Assembly: GCF_000519045.1 (NCBI RefSeq) | Contig: NZ_KI912532.1 | Coordinates: 1,674,001-1,738,000, forward strand | Reading direction: 5' to 3' | From: Dechloromonas agitata is5 | Lineage (GTDB): Bacteria; Pseudomonadota; Gammaproteobacteria; Burkholderiales; Rhodocyclaceae | Length of the DNA: 64,000 nt | In this document: positions 9,299-20,922 of the stretch, piece by piece | How positions within the stretch are numbered: the first letter of the stretch is position 1 | Layout of the letters: every line of letters starts with the position of its first letter | Notes under the pieces: generated by a model | The model's input: the letters and a program-made list of their open reading frames with translations, nothing else | What the model was told of the DNA's origin: nothing | Databases searched by the model: none | Translations under genes and position numbers: made by a program

Positions 9299-10659
9299 TG
9301 AACGGTTTGCTGTCACAAGTCGCCCGTGACGTGCAGGGCCGCATGATCGGCACCGATGTCACGGTCGACGGGGTGTCGACCGATACCCGGGCCATCGCCC
9401 AAGGCACCTTGTTCGTCGCACTGGCCGGCGAGCGCTTCGATGCCCACGATTTTCTCGAGCAAGCGGTTGCCGCCGGCGCGGCCGCGTTGCTCGTCGCCGA
9501 TGCGACCCGCGTGCCGGCCGGTGTCCCTGCTGTCGTGGTGGACGACACCCGCCTCGCGCTCGGTCGCCTGGCCGCTGCCTGGCGCGCCCGCTTCACCCTG
9601 CCGGTGATTGCCGTGACCGGTTCGAACGGCAAGACGACGACGAAGGAAATGATCGCTGCCATTCTCAAGGCGGCCTACGGCGCCGCCGTGCTATCGACGC
9701 GGGGCAACCTGAACAACGACATCGGTCTGCCGCTGACTCTGCTTGGTTTGTCGCCGGCCCATCAGGCCGCGGTGATCGAGATGGGCATGAACCGCCCGGG
9801 CGAGATCGCCTATCTGGCACCGCTCGGCGCGCCGACCGTCGCGCTGGTCACCAACGCCCAGCGCGCTCATCTCGAAGGGATGGGCGATCTCGACGAGGTA
9901 GCGCGCGAGAAGGGGTCCATTTTCAGCGGCCTGCCGGCCGACGGCGTGGCGGTGATCAATGCCGACGACGCTTATGCCGATGCCTGGCGCGGCATGGCGG
10001 CTGGGCGCCCGGTACGGACCTTCGCCATCGACCACGCAGCCGACGTGCGGGCGACGGTACGCCAGCATGGCCTGGAGATGGCACTCGATCTGCAGGCGCC
10101 GGAAGGCGATGCCGCCATCGTCTTGCGCGTGCCGGGACGTCATAACGCCCGCAACGCGGTAGCTGCCGCCGCCGCCTGCCTGGCGGCCGGCGTGCCGCTG
10201 ACGGCCGTGGTGGCCGGGCTGGAAGGTTTTGCCGGTGTCAAGGGCCGTTTGCAGCGGCGGGTGGGCAAGAGCGGGGCGGAAATCCTGGACGACACCTACA
10301 ACGCCAATCCCGATTCGGTACGTGCCGGTATCGACGTGCTGGCCACCACCATCGGCCGCAAGATCCTCGTCCTGGGCGACATGGGCGAAATCGGCGAAGC
10401 GAGCGGCCAGTATCACGACGAGATCGGCGGCTACGCGAAGAGCCAGGGGGTCGACCTGCTGTTCGCGCTGGGCGAGGCGACCAAGGCCGCGGTGCGCAAT
10501 TTCGGCGAAGGCGCCCGCCACTTCTGTCATGTCGACAAGCTGATCGCCGCGCTCGACAAGGAGGCGGGTCCCGAGACGACCGTCCTGGTCAAGGGATCGC
10601 GCTTCATGAAAATGGAACGGGTAGCCGACGCGCTGGCCGTTGCCGAGGAGAAACACTGA
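9295..10659 (+). CDS. murF: UDP-MurNAc-tripeptide:D-alanyl-D-alanine ligase MurF
   Basis: 454 residues. Mur-ligase P-loop [14 protein letters not shown] at about 106-119, the NxN-type [12 protein letters not shown] segment and the C-terminal [10 protein letters not shown] motif are typical of MurF. It adds the D-Ala-D-Ala dipeptide made by Ddl (encoded 6 kb downstream) to give UDP-MurNAc-pentapeptide, the substrate of MraY. Two consecutive ATG codons (9295 and 9298) could serve as start; both follow GGAGGT. Confidence 0.97.
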   Translation: MMNGLLSQVARDVQGRMIGTDVTVDGVSTDTRAIAQGTLFVALAGERFDAHDFLEQAVAAGAAALLVADATRVPAGVPAVVVDDTRLALGRLAAAWRARFTLPVIAVTGSNGKTTTKEMIAAILKAAYGAAVLSTRGNLNNDIGLPLTLLGLSPAHQAAVIEMGMNRPGEIAYLAPLGAPTVALVTNAQRAHLEGMGDLDEVAREKGSIFSGLPADGVAVINADDAYADAWRGMAAGRPVRTFAIDHAADVRATVRQHGLEMALDLQAPEGDAAIVLRVPGRHNARNAVAAAAACLAAGVPLTAVVAGLEGFAGVKGRLQRRVGKSGAEILDDTYNANPDSVRAGIDVLATTIGRKILVLGDMGEIGEASGQYHDEIGGYAKSQGVDLLFALGEATKAAVRNFGEGARHFCHVDKLIAALDKEAGPETTVLVKGSRFMKMERVADALAVAEEKH

Positions 10660-11762
10660 TGCTGCTCGCTCTGGCGCAATGGCTGGCCCAAGACGTCCGC
10701 TTCTTCAACGTCTTCAACTACATCACGTTGCGCGCCGTACTGGCGGCGATGACCGCGCTGCTCATCTCCCTGGCCGCCGGCCCGCGCGTCATCCGCTGGC
10801 TGGCTGCCAAGAAGATCGGCCAGGCGGTGCGCACCGACGGGCCGCAGACCCATCTGGTCAAGTCGGGCACCCCGACCATGGGCGGGGTGCTGATCCTGAT
10901 CGCCATCGGCATTACGACGCTGCTCTGGGGCGACCTGACCAACAAGTACGTCTGGACGGTGCTCATCGTCACGCTCGGTTACGGCATCGTCGGTTGGTAC
11001 GACGACTGGAAGAAGGTGGTTTACCGTGACCCGAACGGACTGGCCAGCCGCTGGAAGTTCTTCTGGCAGTCGGTGCTCGGCATCGGCGCCGCGCTGTTCA
11101 TCGCCTTCTCGGCCAAGAGCCCGGCGCAGACCGAACTGATCATCCCGTTCATCAAGACCGTCGCCTACCCGCTGGGCATCGTCGGCTTCATCACGCTGAC
11201 CTATTTCGTCATCGTCGGCACCAGCAACGCAGTCAACCTGACCGATGGCCTGGACGGCCTGGCGATCATGCCGACCGTCATGATCGCAGCCGCCTTCGCG
11301 CTGATCGCCTACGTCACCGGTCACGCGGTGTATGCCAAGTACCTGCTGATTCCCTACGTGCCGGGGGCCGGCGAATTGTGCATCTTCCTCGGCGCCATCG
11401 CCGGGGCGGGTCTCGGTTTCCTGTGGTTCAACGCCTACCCGGCCGAGGTGTTCATGGGCGACGTCGGCGCGCTGGCGCTCGGCGCGGCGCTCGGTACCGT
11501 GGCGGTGATCGTCCGCCAGGAAATCGTCCTGTTGATCATGGGCGGCGTCTTCGTCATCGAAACGCTGTCGGTGATGCTGCAGGTCAGCTACTTCAAATAC
11601 ACCAAGAAGAAGTATGGTGAGGGCCGGCGCATCCTGCGCATGGCGCCGCTGCACCACCACTTCGAACAAACCGGCTGGAAGGAGACGCAGGTCGTCGTCC
11701 GCTTCTGGATCATCACCATCATGCTCGTGCTGGTCGGGCTGTCTACCCTGAAGCTGCGGTAA
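10659..11762 (+). CDS. mraY: Phospho-MurNAc-pentapeptide translocase MraY
   Basis: 367 residues and about ten hydrophobic segments. Signature regions are visible: [13 protein letters not shown] (about 68-80), GWYDDWKK (about 112-119), [10 protein letters not shown] (about 193-202) and the C-terminal [15 protein letters not shown] (about 327-341). It transfers phospho-MurNAc-pentapeptide from UDP to undecaprenyl phosphate in the inner membrane, forming lipid I, the substrate of MurG. Start overlaps the murF TGA by one base. Confidence 0.97.
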   Translation: MLLALAQWLAQDVRFFNVFNYITLRAVLAAMTALLISLAAGPRVIRWLAAKKIGQAVRTDGPQTHLVKSGTPTMGGVLILIAIGITTLLWGDLTNKYVWTVLIVTLGYGIVGWYDDWKKVVYRDPNGLASRWKFFWQSVLGIGAALFIAFSAKSPAQTELIIPFIKTVAYPLGIVGFITLTYFVIVGTSNAVNLTDGLDGLAIMPTVMIAAAFALIAYVTGHAVYAKYLLIPYVPGAGELCIFLGAIAGAGLGFLWFNAYPAEVFMGDVGALALGAALGTVAVIVRQEIVLLIMGGVFVIETLSVMLQVSYFKYTKKKYGEGRRILRMAPLHHHFEQTGWKETQVVVRFWIITIMLVLVGLSTLKLR

Positions 11763-11766
11763 TCAC

Positions 11767-13119
11767 ATGGAACTCAAGGGCAAACGCGTACTGGTGGTCG
11801 GACTCGGTGAGTCCGGACTGGCGATGGCAAAGTGGCTGCATCGCCAGGGCGCCGTCGTGCGCGTTGCCGACTCGCGTGACAATCCGCCCAACGTCGACGC
11901 GCTGCAGGCGGTTGCGCCGGGCGCCGAGTTGCTGACCGGCTCCTTTTCCGCCGAGCCCTTCGCCTGGGCCGATCTGGTCGCTCTGTCGCCGGGGGTGCCC
12001 AAGGCCACGCCGGAGATCGCCGCCGTCGCCGACAAGCTGGTGTCCGAAATCGAACTGTTCGCTGCCGGCGTGCGCGCGCAGGTGTCTGGCTCGCGGATCA
12101 TCGCCATCACCGGCAGCAACGGCAAGACGACGACCACGGCGCTCACCGCCCATCTGCTCAATGGCGCCGGCGTGCCGGCCATCGCTTGCGGCAACATCTC
12201 GCCGTCGGCCCTCGATGCACTGATGGTTGCGCAGGATGCGGGGACTTTGCCGCAGGTTTGGGTCCTTGAACTCTCCAGTTTCCAGCTTGAAACGACGCAC
12301 CACCTGAATGCCGAAGCGGCAACCATCCTCAATCTGTCGGAAGATCACCTCGATCGCTACGACGGGAGTCTGGCGAACTACGCCACCGCCAAGTCGCGCA
12401 TCTTCCAGGGCAAGGGCGCGATGGTGTTGAACCGCGATGATGACTGGTCGATGGCCAACGGCCGTTGCGGCCGCAAGATGATCACCTTCGGCCTGAATGC
12501 CGCGCCGCGCAATGTCGATTATGGCTTTGTCGAGGGGGCCATCGTGCGGGGCAAGGATAAGCTGGTCGCGCTAGCCGACCTGCAGTTGTCAGGGCTGCAC
12601 AATGCTGCGAACGCGATGGCGGCGCTGGCGCTGTGCGAGGCGGTCGGTGTCGCCCCGGAGCGCCTGATCGCCCCGCTGAAGACCTTCAAGGGCTTGCCGC
12701 ACCGTGTCGAGACGGTGGCCGAGATCGACGGTGTCCTCTATGTCGATGATTCCAAAGGAACCAATGTCGGTGCCACGCTGGCCGCCATTGAGGGTATGGG
12801 CCGCAAGGTTGCCATCGTGCTCGGTGGCGACGGCAAGGGGCAGGATTTCTCGCCGCTCAAGCCGGCGCTGGAAAAACATGGCCGCGCCATCGCCCTGATC
12901 GGCCGCGATGCGGCGGCCATCGGCATGGCGCTCGAGGGCAGCGGTGTGCCGACCTGCATCGTCGGCGACATGGAAGCCGCCGTGCGCTGGCTGGCTGCCC
13001 AGGCCCAGGCCGGCGATTGCGTGCTGCTCTCGCCGGCCTGTGCCAGCCTCGACATGTACCGGAACTACGCCCACCGGGCGCAGGCCTTCATCGACGCGGT
13101 GGAGGGGCTGACATCATGA
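11767..13119 (+). CDS. murD: UDP-MurNAc-L-alanine:D-glutamate ligase MurD
   Basis: 450 residues. N-terminal Rossmann-like [14 protein letters not shown] (about 9-22), P-loop [11 protein letters not shown] (about 114-124), and the C-terminal [15 protein letters not shown] stretch (about 420-434) shared by MurD enzymes. It adds D-glutamate to UDP-MurNAc-L-alanine in the cytoplasm. Four bases separate it from mraY; the stop codon overlaps the start of ftsW. Confidence 0.97.
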   Translation: MELKGKRVLVVGLGESGLAMAKWLHRQGAVVRVADSRDNPPNVDALQAVAPGAELLTGSFSAEPFAWADLVALSPGVPKATPEIAAVADKLVSEIELFAAGVRAQVSGSRIIAITGSNGKTTTTALTAHLLNGAGVPAIACGNISPSALDALMVAQDAGTLPQVWVLELSSFQLETTHHLNAEAATILNLSEDHLDRYDGSLANYATAKSRIFQGKGAMVLNRDDDWSMANGRCGRKMITFGLNAAPRNVDYGFVEGAIVRGKDKLVALADLQLSGLHNAANAMAALALCEAVGVAPERLIAPLKTFKGLPHRVETVAEIDGVLYVDDSKGTNVGATLAAIEGMGRKVAIVLGGDGKGQDFSPLKPALEKHGRAIALIGRDAAAIGMALEGSGVPTCIVGDMEAAVRWLAAQAQAGDCVLLSPACASLDMYRNYAHRAQAFIDAVEGLTS

Positions 13120-14279
13120 TGATCGGCGCCCTCGACGCCCCTCGTCGCCAAGTGGCCGAGATCGACCACGCCCTGCTGTGGAGCGTGCTGATCCTGCTGT
13201 TCACCGGCCTGGTTTTCGTCTATTCGGCATCGATCGCCATCGCCGAGGGGGGGCGGTCGACCGGCCACCAGCCGGCCTACTACCTGATCCGCCAGGGGAT
13301 TTTCCTGTGCATCGGCCTGGTCGCCGCCGCGGTGACGTTCCAGGTGCCGCTCAAACTCTGGCAGCGTTACGCGCCCTACCTGTTCATGGCCGGCGTCGTC
13401 CTGCTCGCCCTGGTGCTGATTCCCGGCATCGGCCGCGACGTCAATGGCGCCCGCCGCTGGATTTCGCTCGGCTTCGCCAACCTTCAGCCGTCCGAGCTGA
13501 TGAAGCTGTTCGCCGTGCTGTATGCGGCCGATTACACCGTGCGCAAGATCAACGTGATGCACGACCTGAAGCAGGCCTTCCTGCCGATGTTCGGCGCGAT
13601 GGCGGTGGTCGGCGGCCTATTGCTCAAGGAGCCCGATTTCGGCGCCTTCGTCGTGATCATCTCGATCGCCATGGGCATCCTGTTCCTCGGCGGCCTGCGT
13701 GCCCGCCTGTTCGCCCTGCTCATTGTCGGCCTGCTCATCGCCTTTGCCGTCCTGATCATCGTCTCGCCCTACCGCCGTGACCGCATCTTCGGTTTCATGG
13801 ACCCGTGGGCCGATGCCTATGGTCGCGGTTATCAGTTGTCGCATTCGCTGATCGCTTTCGGGCGGGGCGAACTGTTTGGCGTCGGCCTGGGCGGCAGCGT
13901 CGAAAAGCTGTTCTACCTGCCGGAAGCCCATACCGATTTCCTGCTCGCCGTGATCGCCGAGGAGCTCGGCTTCTTCGGCGTCCTGGCCGTCATCGCGCTG
14001 TTCGCCGTCCTCGTCCAGCGTGCCTTCGCCATTGGCCGCCAGTGCGTGCAGCTTGACCGCCTCTACCCGGCCCTGGTGGCGATGGGCATGGGTGTCTGGT
14101 TCGGTGTGCAGTCCTTCATCAACATGGGCGTGAACATGGGCCTGTTGCCGACCAAGGGGCTGACCCTGCCGCTGATGAGTTTTGGCGGGTCAGGGATCGT
14201 CGCGAACTGCGTGGCGCTGGCCATCCTGCTGCGGGTTGACTGGGAGAATCGCCAGTTGATGCGGGGAGGCAAGCTATGA
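13116..14279 (+). CDS. ftsW: Septal peptidoglycan glycosyltransferase FtsW
   Basis: 387 residues from the ATG at 13116, which overlaps the murD stop; the reading frame is open further upstream but those codons lie inside murD. SEDS-family protein with about ten membrane segments. The conserved GINGARRWI-like segment appears as [12 protein letters not shown] followed by QPSELMKL, and the C-terminal part carries [17 protein letters not shown] proteins polymerise lipid II; FtsW works with FtsI at the septum. Confidence 0.96.
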   Translation: MMIGALDAPRRQVAEIDHALLWSVLILLFTGLVFVYSASIAIAEGGRSTGHQPAYYLIRQGIFLCIGLVAAAVTFQVPLKLWQRYAPYLFMAGVVLLALVLIPGIGRDVNGARRWISLGFANLQPSELMKLFAVLYAADYTVRKINVMHDLKQAFLPMFGAMAVVGGLLLKEPDFGAFVVIISIAMGILFLGGLRARLFALLIVGLLIAFAVLIIVSPYRRDRIFGFMDPWADAYGRGYQLSHSLIAFGRGELFGVGLGGSVEKLFYLPEAHTDFLLAVIAEELGFFGVLAVIALFAVLVQRAFAIGRQCVQLDRLYPALVAMGMGVWFGVQSFINMGVNMGLLPTKGLTLPLMSFGGSGIVANCVALAILLRVDWENRQLMRGGKL

Positions 14280-15334
14280 GCAAGACCATCCTGATCATGG
14301 CGGGGGGAACCGGCGGTCATATCTTCCCGGCGCTGGCCGTTGCCCACCAGCTCAAGGAAGCCGGCTGGCGTGTCGTCTGGCTGGGTAATCCGGACGGTAT
14401 GGAGGCGAAGCTGGTGCCGCAGCACGGCTTCGAGATGGTCTGGGTCAAATTCGCCGCCCTGCGCGGCAAGGGTCTGCTGCGCAAGCTGTTGCTGCCGCTT
14501 AACCTGTTGCGCGGCTTCGCACAGGCTTTGAAGGCCATCCGCCAGGTCAAGCCGAACGTCGTGCTCGGCATGGGCGGCTACATCACCTTCCCGGGGGGCA
14601 TGATGGCCGCGCTGACCGGCGTGCCGCTGGTCCTGCACGAACAGAATTCGGTGGCCGGGCTGGCCAACAAGGTGCTGGCTGGCGTGGCCGACCGCATCCT
14701 GACCGGTTTCCCGGATGTGCTGAAAAAAGGCGAATGGGTCGGTAATCCGGTGCGTCCGGAAATCGCCCGGATCGCCGCGCCGGCCGAGCGTTTTGCCGGG
14801 CGAAGCGGTCCGCTGCATGTCCTGGTCATCGGCGGCAGCCTCGGGGCGCAGGCCCTGAACGAGATCATTCCGCAGGGGATGGCCCAGCTGGCGGCCAGCG
14901 AATTGCCGCAGATCGTCCACCAGGCCGGCGAAAAGCACATCGAGGCCCTGCAGGCCAACTACGCGGCGGTCGGTGTCCAGGCTCACTGTGTGTCCTTCAT
15001 CGAGGACATGGCTGGCGCCTATGACTGGGCCGATCTGGTCATCTGCCGGGCCGGCGCCCTGACCATCGCCGAACTGGCAGCGGCGGGCGTGGCGAGCATC
15101 CTGGTGCCTTTCCCGCATGCGGTGGATGACCACCAGACGGGTAACGCCAGGTTCCTGGTCAACGTCGGCGCGGCCTTCCTGCTGCCGCAAACCGAACTGA
15201 CGCCCGACAGCATCGCGCTGATTCGCAACTATTCCCGCGGCCAGTTGCTGGAAATGGCCGAAAAAGCCCGCAGCCAGGCCAAGCCCGATGCCGCCGAGGC
15301 AGTCGCCCAACTTTGCACGGATATCGCCAAATGA
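14276..15334 (+). CDS. murG: UDP-GlcNAc:lipid I N-acetylglucosaminyltransferase MurG
   Basis: 352 residues, GT28 family. The glycine-rich loop [14 protein letters not shown] (about 8-21), a second G-loop [12 protein letters not shown] (about 101-112), the [12 protein letters not shown] segment and the donor-binding [11 protein letters not shown] (about 257-267) are intact. It makes lipid II at the inner face of the membrane. Overlaps ftsW by four bases and murC by four bases. Confidence 0.97.
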   Translation: MSKTILIMAGGTGGHIFPALAVAHQLKEAGWRVVWLGNPDGMEAKLVPQHGFEMVWVKFAALRGKGLLRKLLLPLNLLRGFAQALKAIRQVKPNVVLGMGGYITFPGGMMAALTGVPLVLHEQNSVAGLANKVLAGVADRILTGFPDVLKKGEWVGNPVRPEIARIAAPAERFAGRSGPLHVLVIGGSLGAQALNEIIPQGMAQLAASELPQIVHQAGEKHIEALQANYAAVGVQAHCVSFIEDMAGAYDWADLVICRAGALTIAELAAAGVASILVPFPHAVDDHQTGNARFLVNVGAAFLLPQTELTPDSIALIRNYSRGQLLEMAEKARSQAKPDAAEAVAQLCTDIAK

Positions 15335-16722
15335 AACACAAGGTCAAGAACATCCACTTCGTCGGCGTCGGCGGTTCCGGCATGAGCGGCATTGCCGAAG
15401 TGCTGGCGCACCTCGATTTCAATGTCAGCGGTTCCGATATCGCGGCCAGTGCGACGACCCGTCGCCTGGAGGGGGAGGGCGTCAGGGTCATGATTGGCCA
15501 CGCTGCCGAAAACATCGCCGGCGCCGATGCGCTGGTCGTGTCGACGGCTGTCAAGGCCGATAATCCGGAAGTGGTGGCCGCCCGGGAGAAGAAAATCCCG
15601 GTCGTGCCGCGCGCCCAGATGCTGGCTGAACTGATGCGCCTGAAGAGTGGCATCGCCATTGCCGGCACGCACGGCAAGACGACGACGACCAGCCTGGTGA
15701 CCTCGATCCTGGCCGAGGGGGGCGTCGACCCCACCTTCGTCATCGGCGGCCGCCTGAATGCCGCCGGTGCCAACGCCCGCCTGGGGAGTGGCGATTTCCT
15801 GGTGGCCGAGGCCGACGAATCGGATGCGTCGTTCCTGTTCCTGTCGCCGGTCATCTCGGTCGTCACCAATATCGATGCCGACCATATGGAAACCTATGGA
15901 CACGACTTCGAGCGCCTGAAGACCGCCTTCGTCGATTTCCTGAACCGCCTGCCCTTCTATGGCGTCGCGGTGGTGTGCGGTGACGATGCCAACATCCGCG
16001 ACATCCTGCCGCGTGTGCCGAAGCAGGTGATCACCTACGGTCTGTCGAAGGAAAACAACTTCTACGCCGAGAACATCGTTGCCGAAGATGGCCGCATGCG
16101 CTTCGACTGCGTGCGCGTCAATGGCACGACGACCCGCCTGTCGGTCGTGCTCAACACGCCGGGTATGCACAATGTCCTCAACGCCCTGGCCGCCATCGCC
16201 GTAGCAACCGAAGTGCAGGTGGCCGACGAGGCCATCGTCAAGGCCCTGGCCGAGTTCAAGGGGGTCGGCCGCCGCTTCCAGCGTTATGGCGAAATCGCCC
16301 TGCCGGCCGGCGGCTCCTTCACGCTGGTCGATGACTACGGGCATCACCCGGTCGAGATGGCCGCCACGCTGGCCGCCGCTCGCGGCGCCTTCCCCGGTCG
16401 CCGCCTGGTGCTGGCTTTTCAGCCGCACCGCTACACGCGGACGCGGGACTGTTTCGAGGACTTCGTCAAGGTGCTGAGCACCGTCGATGCGCTCTGCCTG
16501 GCCGACATCTATGCCGCCGGTGAAGCGCCCATCGTCGCGGCCGACGGCCGCTCGCTGGCCCGCGCCCTGCGCGTCGCTGGCAAGGTTGAGCCGGTCTTCG
16601 TCGAGGATATCGCGGCCATGCCGCAAACGATCATGGATGTCGCCCGTGCTGGCGACGTGGTGTTGACCATGGGTGCCGGCTCGATCGGTGCGGTGCCCGG
16701 CAAGTTGGTGGAAGGCAAATGA
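15331..16722 (+). CDS. murC: UDP-MurNAc:L-alanine ligase MurC
   Basis: 463 residues from the ATG at 15331 overlapping the murG stop; a further ATG-type codon at 15313 would extend it into murG and is not needed. It opens with the MurC hallmark [18 protein letters not shown], has the P-loop [10 protein letters not shown] near residue 110 and the DDYGHHPVE motif near residue 337. It adds the first amino acid, L-alanine, to UDP-MurNAc and so commits the precursor to the peptide pathway. Confidence 0.97.
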   Translation: MKHKVKNIHFVGVGGSGMSGIAEVLAHLDFNVSGSDIAASATTRRLEGEGVRVMIGHAAENIAGADALVVSTAVKADNPEVVAAREKKIPVVPRAQMLAELMRLKSGIAIAGTHGKTTTTSLVTSILAEGGVDPTFVIGGRLNAAGANARLGSGDFLVAEADESDASFLFLSPVISVVTNIDADHMETYGHDFERLKTAFVDFLNRLPFYGVAVVCGDDANIRDILPRVPKQVITYGLSKENNFYAENIVAEDGRMRFDCVRVNGTTTRLSVVLNTPGMHNVLNALAAIAVATEVQVADEAIVKALAEFKGVGRRFQRYGEIALPAGGSFTLVDDYGHHPVEMAATLAAARGAFPGRRLVLAFQPHRYTRTRDCFEDFVKVLSTVDALCLADIYAAGEAPIVAADGRSLARALRVAGKVEPVFVEDIAAMPQTIMDVARAGDVVLTMGAGSIGAVPGKLVEGK

Positions 16723-17624
16723 GCAGTTTCGGCAAAGTCGCAGTCCTCTTCGGCGGTACCTCCGCCGAGCGCGAGGTTTCCCTGAACAGCGGTTCGCGCG
16801 TGCTGGCCGCCTTGCAGGGGCAGGGCATCGATGCCCATCCCTTCGATCCGGCCAGCCAGACGCTGGACGACCTGAAAGGCTATGACCGCGCGTTCATCGC
16901 GCTGCACGGCCGCCATGGCGAGGATGGCACCATTCAGGGGGCCCTGGAGGTCATGCACATTCCCTATACCGGTTCCGGCGTACTCGCCTCGGCCCTGGCC
17001 ATGGACAAGTTCCGCACCAAGCTGATGTGGCAGGCGGCTGGCCTGCCGGTGCCGGAATATGCGCTGTTGACCGCCGATTCCGACTTTGCCGAGATCGAGG
17101 AACAACTCGGCCTGCCGCTCTTCGTCAAGCCGGCCCGCGAAGGCTCGTCGATCGGTGTCACCAAGGTCAAGGAACGCGGTGCGCTGAAGGCCGCCTACGA
17201 GGAGGCCGCCCGCCACGATCCGCTGGTCATTGCCGAAAAAGGCGTGATGGGTGGCGAATACACGGTGGGCATCGTCGGCGACGAGGTGCTGCCGATCATC
17301 AAGATCGAGCCGGCGACCGAGTGGTACGACTACGAAGCCAAGTACAACCGTGACGACACCCGCTACCTGTGCCCCTGCGGCCTGCCGGAAGCGAAGGAAA
17401 TGGCCATCCGCAAGGGGGCGCTGGAAGCCTTCCGCGTCCTGGGCGGTCGCGGCTGGGGGCGGGTCGATTTCCTGATGGACGAGGCCGGCAATCATTACTT
17501 CCTGGAAGTGAACACCGCGCCGGGCATGACCGATCACTCGCTGGTGCCGATGGGCGCCCGCGTGGCCGGTCTGGACTACCCGGCGCTGGTGCGTCGTGTC
17601 CTGGAACTGGCGGCGAACGACTGA
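16719..17624 (+). CDS. ddl: D-alanine:D-alanine ligase
   Basis: 301 residues, DdlB size. ATP-grasp fold: N-terminal [19 protein letters not shown] (about 7-25), [12 protein letters not shown] (about 66-77), [14 protein letters not shown] near residue 136 and the Mg-binding end [17 protein letters not shown] (about 261-277). The dcw location favours the DdlB type. It supplies the dipeptide used by MurF. The serine/tyrosine region specifying D-Ala over D-lactate looks ordinary. Confidence 0.96.
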   Translation: MSSFGKVAVLFGGTSAEREVSLNSGSRVLAALQGQGIDAHPFDPASQTLDDLKGYDRAFIALHGRHGEDGTIQGALEVMHIPYTGSGVLASALAMDKFRTKLMWQAAGLPVPEYALLTADSDFAEIEEQLGLPLFVKPAREGSSIGVTKVKERGALKAAYEEAARHDPLVIAEKGVMGGEYTVGIVGDEVLPIIKIEPATEWYDYEAKYNRDDTRYLCPCGLPEAKEMAIRKGALEAFRVLGGRGWGRVDFLMDEAGNHYFLEVNTAPGMTDHSLVPMGARVAGLDYPALVRRVLELAAND

Positions 17625-17639
17625 CGAGCGGACCGATGC

Positions 17640-18380
17640 ATGTGGAACAAACCGCACCTGCTGAACGCGCTGGCCGACCTGCTGATGCTGGTCGCCGCGG
17701 CTGCCGTGCTGGCTGCCGCCGCCGTCTGGCTGGTGCGTGTGCCGTCGCTGCCGGTTCGCCATGTGGTGTTCATCGAGGCGCTGCCCCACACCAAGCGGGG
17801 CGAGGTGGAGCAGGTGTTGCCGGCGGCGCTGAAGGGCAATTTTTTCAGTCTGAATCTGGAAGCCGTCCGCGGGGCGCTGGAAAAACTACCCTGGGCACGC
17901 AAGGTGGATGTCCGTCGCCAGTGGCCGGATCGTCTGGAAGTGCGGATCGAGGAACACAAGCCGGTGGCGCGCTGGGGCGAGGGGCGGGGCGAACTGGTCA
18001 ACAGCTACGGCGAGGTTTTCCTGGCCAGTCTGCCGGAGGACGAGGCAAGCGCCATGCCGCTGCTCTTCGGCCCGGCCGGCACGGCGCCCGAGGTATTGAA
18101 GGAGTACGGCGAATTGCTCGATGCCTTCAAGCCGGTGGGCGAAACGCCGGTACAGGTGACGCTGTCGCCGCGCCTGGCCTGGCAGTTGAAGCTGCAGAAC
18201 GGCATGTTGGTCGATATCGGGCGGGAGCAGCCGAAGTCGCCGGTGGGCGTGCGGCTGGCAAGGTTTATCGAGGTGTATCCGGAAATGGTCGCCAAACGGG
18301 CGGTCAGGCCGGCTGTGGTGGATTTGCGGTATCCGAATGGCTTTGCGATGAGGGTCGCGGCCGAGGGGAAGGGAAAGTAA
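17640..18380 (+). CDS. ftsQ: Cell division protein FtsQ
   Basis: 246 residues. A short cytoplasmic start, one transmembrane helix (about 10-34) and a periplasmic POTRA domain (about 40-110, beginning VRHVVFIEALPHTKR) followed by the FtsQ beta domain. FtsQ recruits FtsL and FtsB to the septum. The start is placed at the ATG at 17640, 15 bases after ddl; an ATG three bases upstream is in another frame. Family sequence identity is low, so topology plus position between ddl and ftsA carry the call. Confidence 0.94.
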   Translation: MWNKPHLLNALADLLMLVAAAAVLAAAAVWLVRVPSLPVRHVVFIEALPHTKRGEVEQVLPAALKGNFFSLNLEAVRGALEKLPWARKVDVRRQWPDRLEVRIEEHKPVARWGEGRGELVNSYGEVFLASLPEDEASAMPLLFGPAGTAPEVLKEYGELLDAFKPVGETPVQVTLSPRLAWQLKLQNGMLVDIGREQPKSPVGVRLARFIEVYPEMVAKRAVRPAVVDLRYPNGFAMRVAAEGKGK

Positions 18381-18384
18381 GCAT

Positions 18385-19614
18385 ATGAGCAGGGACAACA
18401 AGGATCTGGTCGTCGGTCTGGACATCGGCACCTCGAAGATCGTGGCGCTGGTCGCCGAGATCAACCAGGAGGGCAACCTCAACGTGATCGGCATGGGCTC
18501 GCAGGATTCGCGCGGCCTGAAGAAGGGCGTCGTGGTGAACATCGAGGAAACGGTGCACACCATCAGCCGCGTCATCCAGGAAGTCGAGCTGATGGCCGAC
18601 TGCAAGGTGAGCAATGTCTATACGGGCATCGCCGGCAGCCACATCAAGAGCTTCAACTCCAACGGCATGGTGGCGATCAAGGACAAGGAAGTGACGCCGA
18701 GCGATGTCGAGCGGGTCATCGAAACCGCCCGTGCCATGCCGATTCCGGCCGACCAGGAAATCCTGCACATCCTCACCCAGGAATTCGTCATCGACGGCCA
18801 GGACGGCATCCGCGAGCCGATCGGCATGAGCGGCATGCGCCTGGAGGTGAAGACACACATCGTCACCGGCGCCGTCTCGGCCGCCCAGAATATCGTCAAG
18901 TGCGTCCGCCGCTGCGGCCTGGAGGTGAATGACCTGGTGCTGCAGCCGCTGGCCTCCAGCTATGCGGTGCTGTCCGAGGACGAGAAGGATCTCGGTGTCT
19001 GCCTGATCGACATTGGCGGCGGTACGACCGATATCGCCGTGTGGACCCAGGGCGCCATTCGCCACACTTCGGTGATTCCCATCGCCGGCGACCAGATCAC
19101 CAACGACATCGCCATGGCGCTGCGTACGCCGACGCGCGAAGCCGAGGACATCAAGTGCAAATACGGTTGCGCCCTGTCGCAATTGGCCGACATCAACGAG
19201 AACCTCGATGTGGCCGGTGTGGACGATCGTCCGAGCCGCAAGTTGAGCCGCCGGGCGCTGGCCGACGTGATCCAGCCGCGCGTCGAGGAACTGTATGAGT
19301 TGATCCAGAACGAACTGCGCCGTGCCGGCTTCGAGGAAGTGTTGTCCTCCGGCATCGTGCTGACCGGCGGCGCCAGCGTCATGCCCGGAATGGTCGAGCT
19401 GGGCGAGGAAATCTTCCACATGCCGGTTCGTCTGGGCAACCCGAAGTACCACGGCAGCCTGGCTGACGTCGTGCAGAGCCCGCGTTTCTCGACGTCATTC
19501 GGCCTGCTGCTCGAAGCACAGGCCCAGCGCAAGCGGGGGCAAAAAATTCAGGAAAAGCAGGGCATCAAGGATGTCTTTTCCAGCATGAAGGATTGGTTCG
19601 TCAAGAACTTTTAA
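18385..19614 (+). CDS. ftsA: Actin-like cell division protein FtsA
   Basis: 409 residues. Actin/Hsp70 ATPase motifs are present: phosphate-1 VGLDIGTSKIVALV (about 10-23), phosphate-2 VCLIDIGGGTTDIAVW (about 204-219) and adenosine motif VLTGGASVMPGM (about 325-336). The 1C subdomain and the C-terminal amphipathic helix that anchors FtsZ to the membrane (final 15 residues, MKDWFVKNF) are intact. Begins 4 bases after ftsQ. Confidence 0.97.
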   Translation: MSRDNKDLVVGLDIGTSKIVALVAEINQEGNLNVIGMGSQDSRGLKKGVVVNIEETVHTISRVIQEVELMADCKVSNVYTGIAGSHIKSFNSNGMVAIKDKEVTPSDVERVIETARAMPIPADQEILHILTQEFVIDGQDGIREPIGMSGMRLEVKTHIVTGAVSAAQNIVKCVRRCGLEVNDLVLQPLASSYAVLSEDEKDLGVCLIDIGGGTTDIAVWTQGAIRHTSVIPIAGDQITNDIAMALRTPTREAEDIKCKYGCALSQLADINENLDVAGVDDRPSRKLSRRALADVIQPRVEELYELIQNELRRAGFEEVLSSGIVLTGGASVMPGMVELGEEIFHMPVRLGNPKYHGSLADVVQSPRFSTSFGLLLEAQAQRKRGQKIQEKQGIKDVFSSMKDWFVKNF

Positions 19615-19649
19615 TTTGAATTTGAACGGTTTTTTCAGAGGAGGTAGTC

Positions 19650-20837
19650 ATGTTTGAGATCATCGAGAAAGACGAAGACTGCGGTACGATCATCAAGGTG
19701 TTCGGCGTCGGCGGTGCCGGCGGCAACGCCATCGAGCACATGATCAACGAGGGTGTGAACGGCGTGGAGTTCATCGCCGCCAACACCGACGCCCAGGCAT
19801 TGAGCCGCAACGCCGCTGCGAGCAAGCTGTCGCTCGGCAAGACCGGCCTCGGTGCCGGCGCCAAGCCGGAAAAGGGCCAGGAAGCCGCCCAGGCCCACCG
19901 CGACGAAATCCGCGCTTCGCTGGAAGGGGCCCACATGGCCTTCATCACCGCCGGCATGGGCGGTGGCACGGGTACTGGCGCCGCGCCGGTGGTGGCCGAA
20001 ATCGCCCGTGAAATGGGCATCCTGACCGTCGGCGTGGTGACCAAGCCGTTCAGCTTCGAAGGCGGCAAGCGCATGAAGGCCGCTGAAGCCGGTATCGCCG
20101 AATTCTCCAAGCACGTCGATTCGCTGATCGTCATCCTCAACGACAAGCTGATGGAAGTCATGGGCGACGACGCCGATGTCGACGACTGCTTCAAGGCAGC
20201 TGACGACGTGCTGAAGAACGCCGTCGGCGGTATCGCCGAAATCATTACCTACCCCGGTCTGGTCAACGTCGACTTCGAAGACGTCCGCACGGTGATGGGT
20301 GAAATGGGCCGCGCCATGATGGGCTCCGCCGCCGCCGCCGGTGTCGACCGTGCCCGCATCGCCGCCGAGCAGGCCGTCGCCTCGCCGCTGCTCGAAGGCG
20401 TCAATCTGTCCGGCGCCAAGGGCGTGCTGGTGAATATCACCGCTGCCAAGGGCAACCTGAAGATGAAGGAAGTCAATGAGGTGATGAATACCGTCAAGGC
20501 CTTTGCCGCCGAAGACGCGCACATCATCTTCGGTGCGGTGTACGACGAACTGATGGGCGACGCACTGCGTGTCACCGTCGTCGCCACCGGCCTCGGCCAG
20601 GCGGTTGCGGCCTCCCGCAGCAAGCCGGAAGTGTTTACCCAGCCTGTGCTGGTCCAGGCCCAGGCCACGGGCACGCACGACGCGGTGGCCTTCGGTGCCG
20701 GCCCGGCCATCGACTACAACCAGATCGCCGATGTTCCGGCCGTCGTGCGCAAGCGCAACGTCACCGTCGAAGCCCTGGCCAACAGCGGCGTCGACCGTTA
20801 CGACATTCCGGCTTTCTTGCGCAAGCAGGCGGATTAA
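19650..20837 (+). CDS. ftsZ: Tubulin-like division GTPase FtsZ
   Basis: 395 residues. The tubulin signature GGGTGTG is at 104-110, preceded by the FGVGGAGGNAIEHM nucleotide-binding start (18-31). A linker leads to the conserved C-terminal peptide YDIPAFLRKQAD that binds FtsA. Preceded by a near-perfect ribosome site AGGAGGTAG (19638-19646), much stronger than for most genes here, matching the need for high FtsZ levels relative to FtsA. The 35-base gap before it is AT-rich. Confidence 0.98.
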   Translation: MFEIIEKDEDCGTIIKVFGVGGAGGNAIEHMINEGVNGVEFIAANTDAQALSRNAAASKLSLGKTGLGAGAKPEKGQEAAQAHRDEIRASLEGAHMAFITAGMGGGTGTGAAPVVAEIAREMGILTVGVVTKPFSFEGGKRMKAAEAGIAEFSKHVDSLIVILNDKLMEVMGDDADVDDCFKAADDVLKNAVGGIAEIITYPGLVNVDFEDVRTVMGEMGRAMMGSAAAAGVDRARIAAEQAVASPLLEGVNLSGAKGVLVNITAAKGNLKMKEVNEVMNTVKAFAAEDAHIIFGAVYDELMGDALRVTVVATGLGQAVAASRSKPEVFTQPVLVQAQATGTHDAVAFGAGPAIDYNQIADVPAVVRKRNVTVEALANSGVDRYDIPAFLRKQAD

Positions 20838-20880
20838 AGCGTAACAAAACCATTCTCTGAAAAAGGGCGGTGGCGGGTTG

Positions 20881-20889
20881 TGTTACAAT
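20881..20889 (+). promoter_or_regulatory. Extended -10 promoter of lpxC
   Basis: TGTTACAAT (TG-N-TACAAT, hexamer 20884-20889) sits 34 bases before the lpxC ATG in the 85-base gap after ftsZ. No good -35 is present, as expected for extended -10 promoters. The sequence following it, CCGCCGCC, resembles that after the secA element at 23433. Confidence 0.5.
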
Positions 20890-20922
20890 CCGCCGCCTTC
20901 CCCAATCATTCAAGCACTTAGC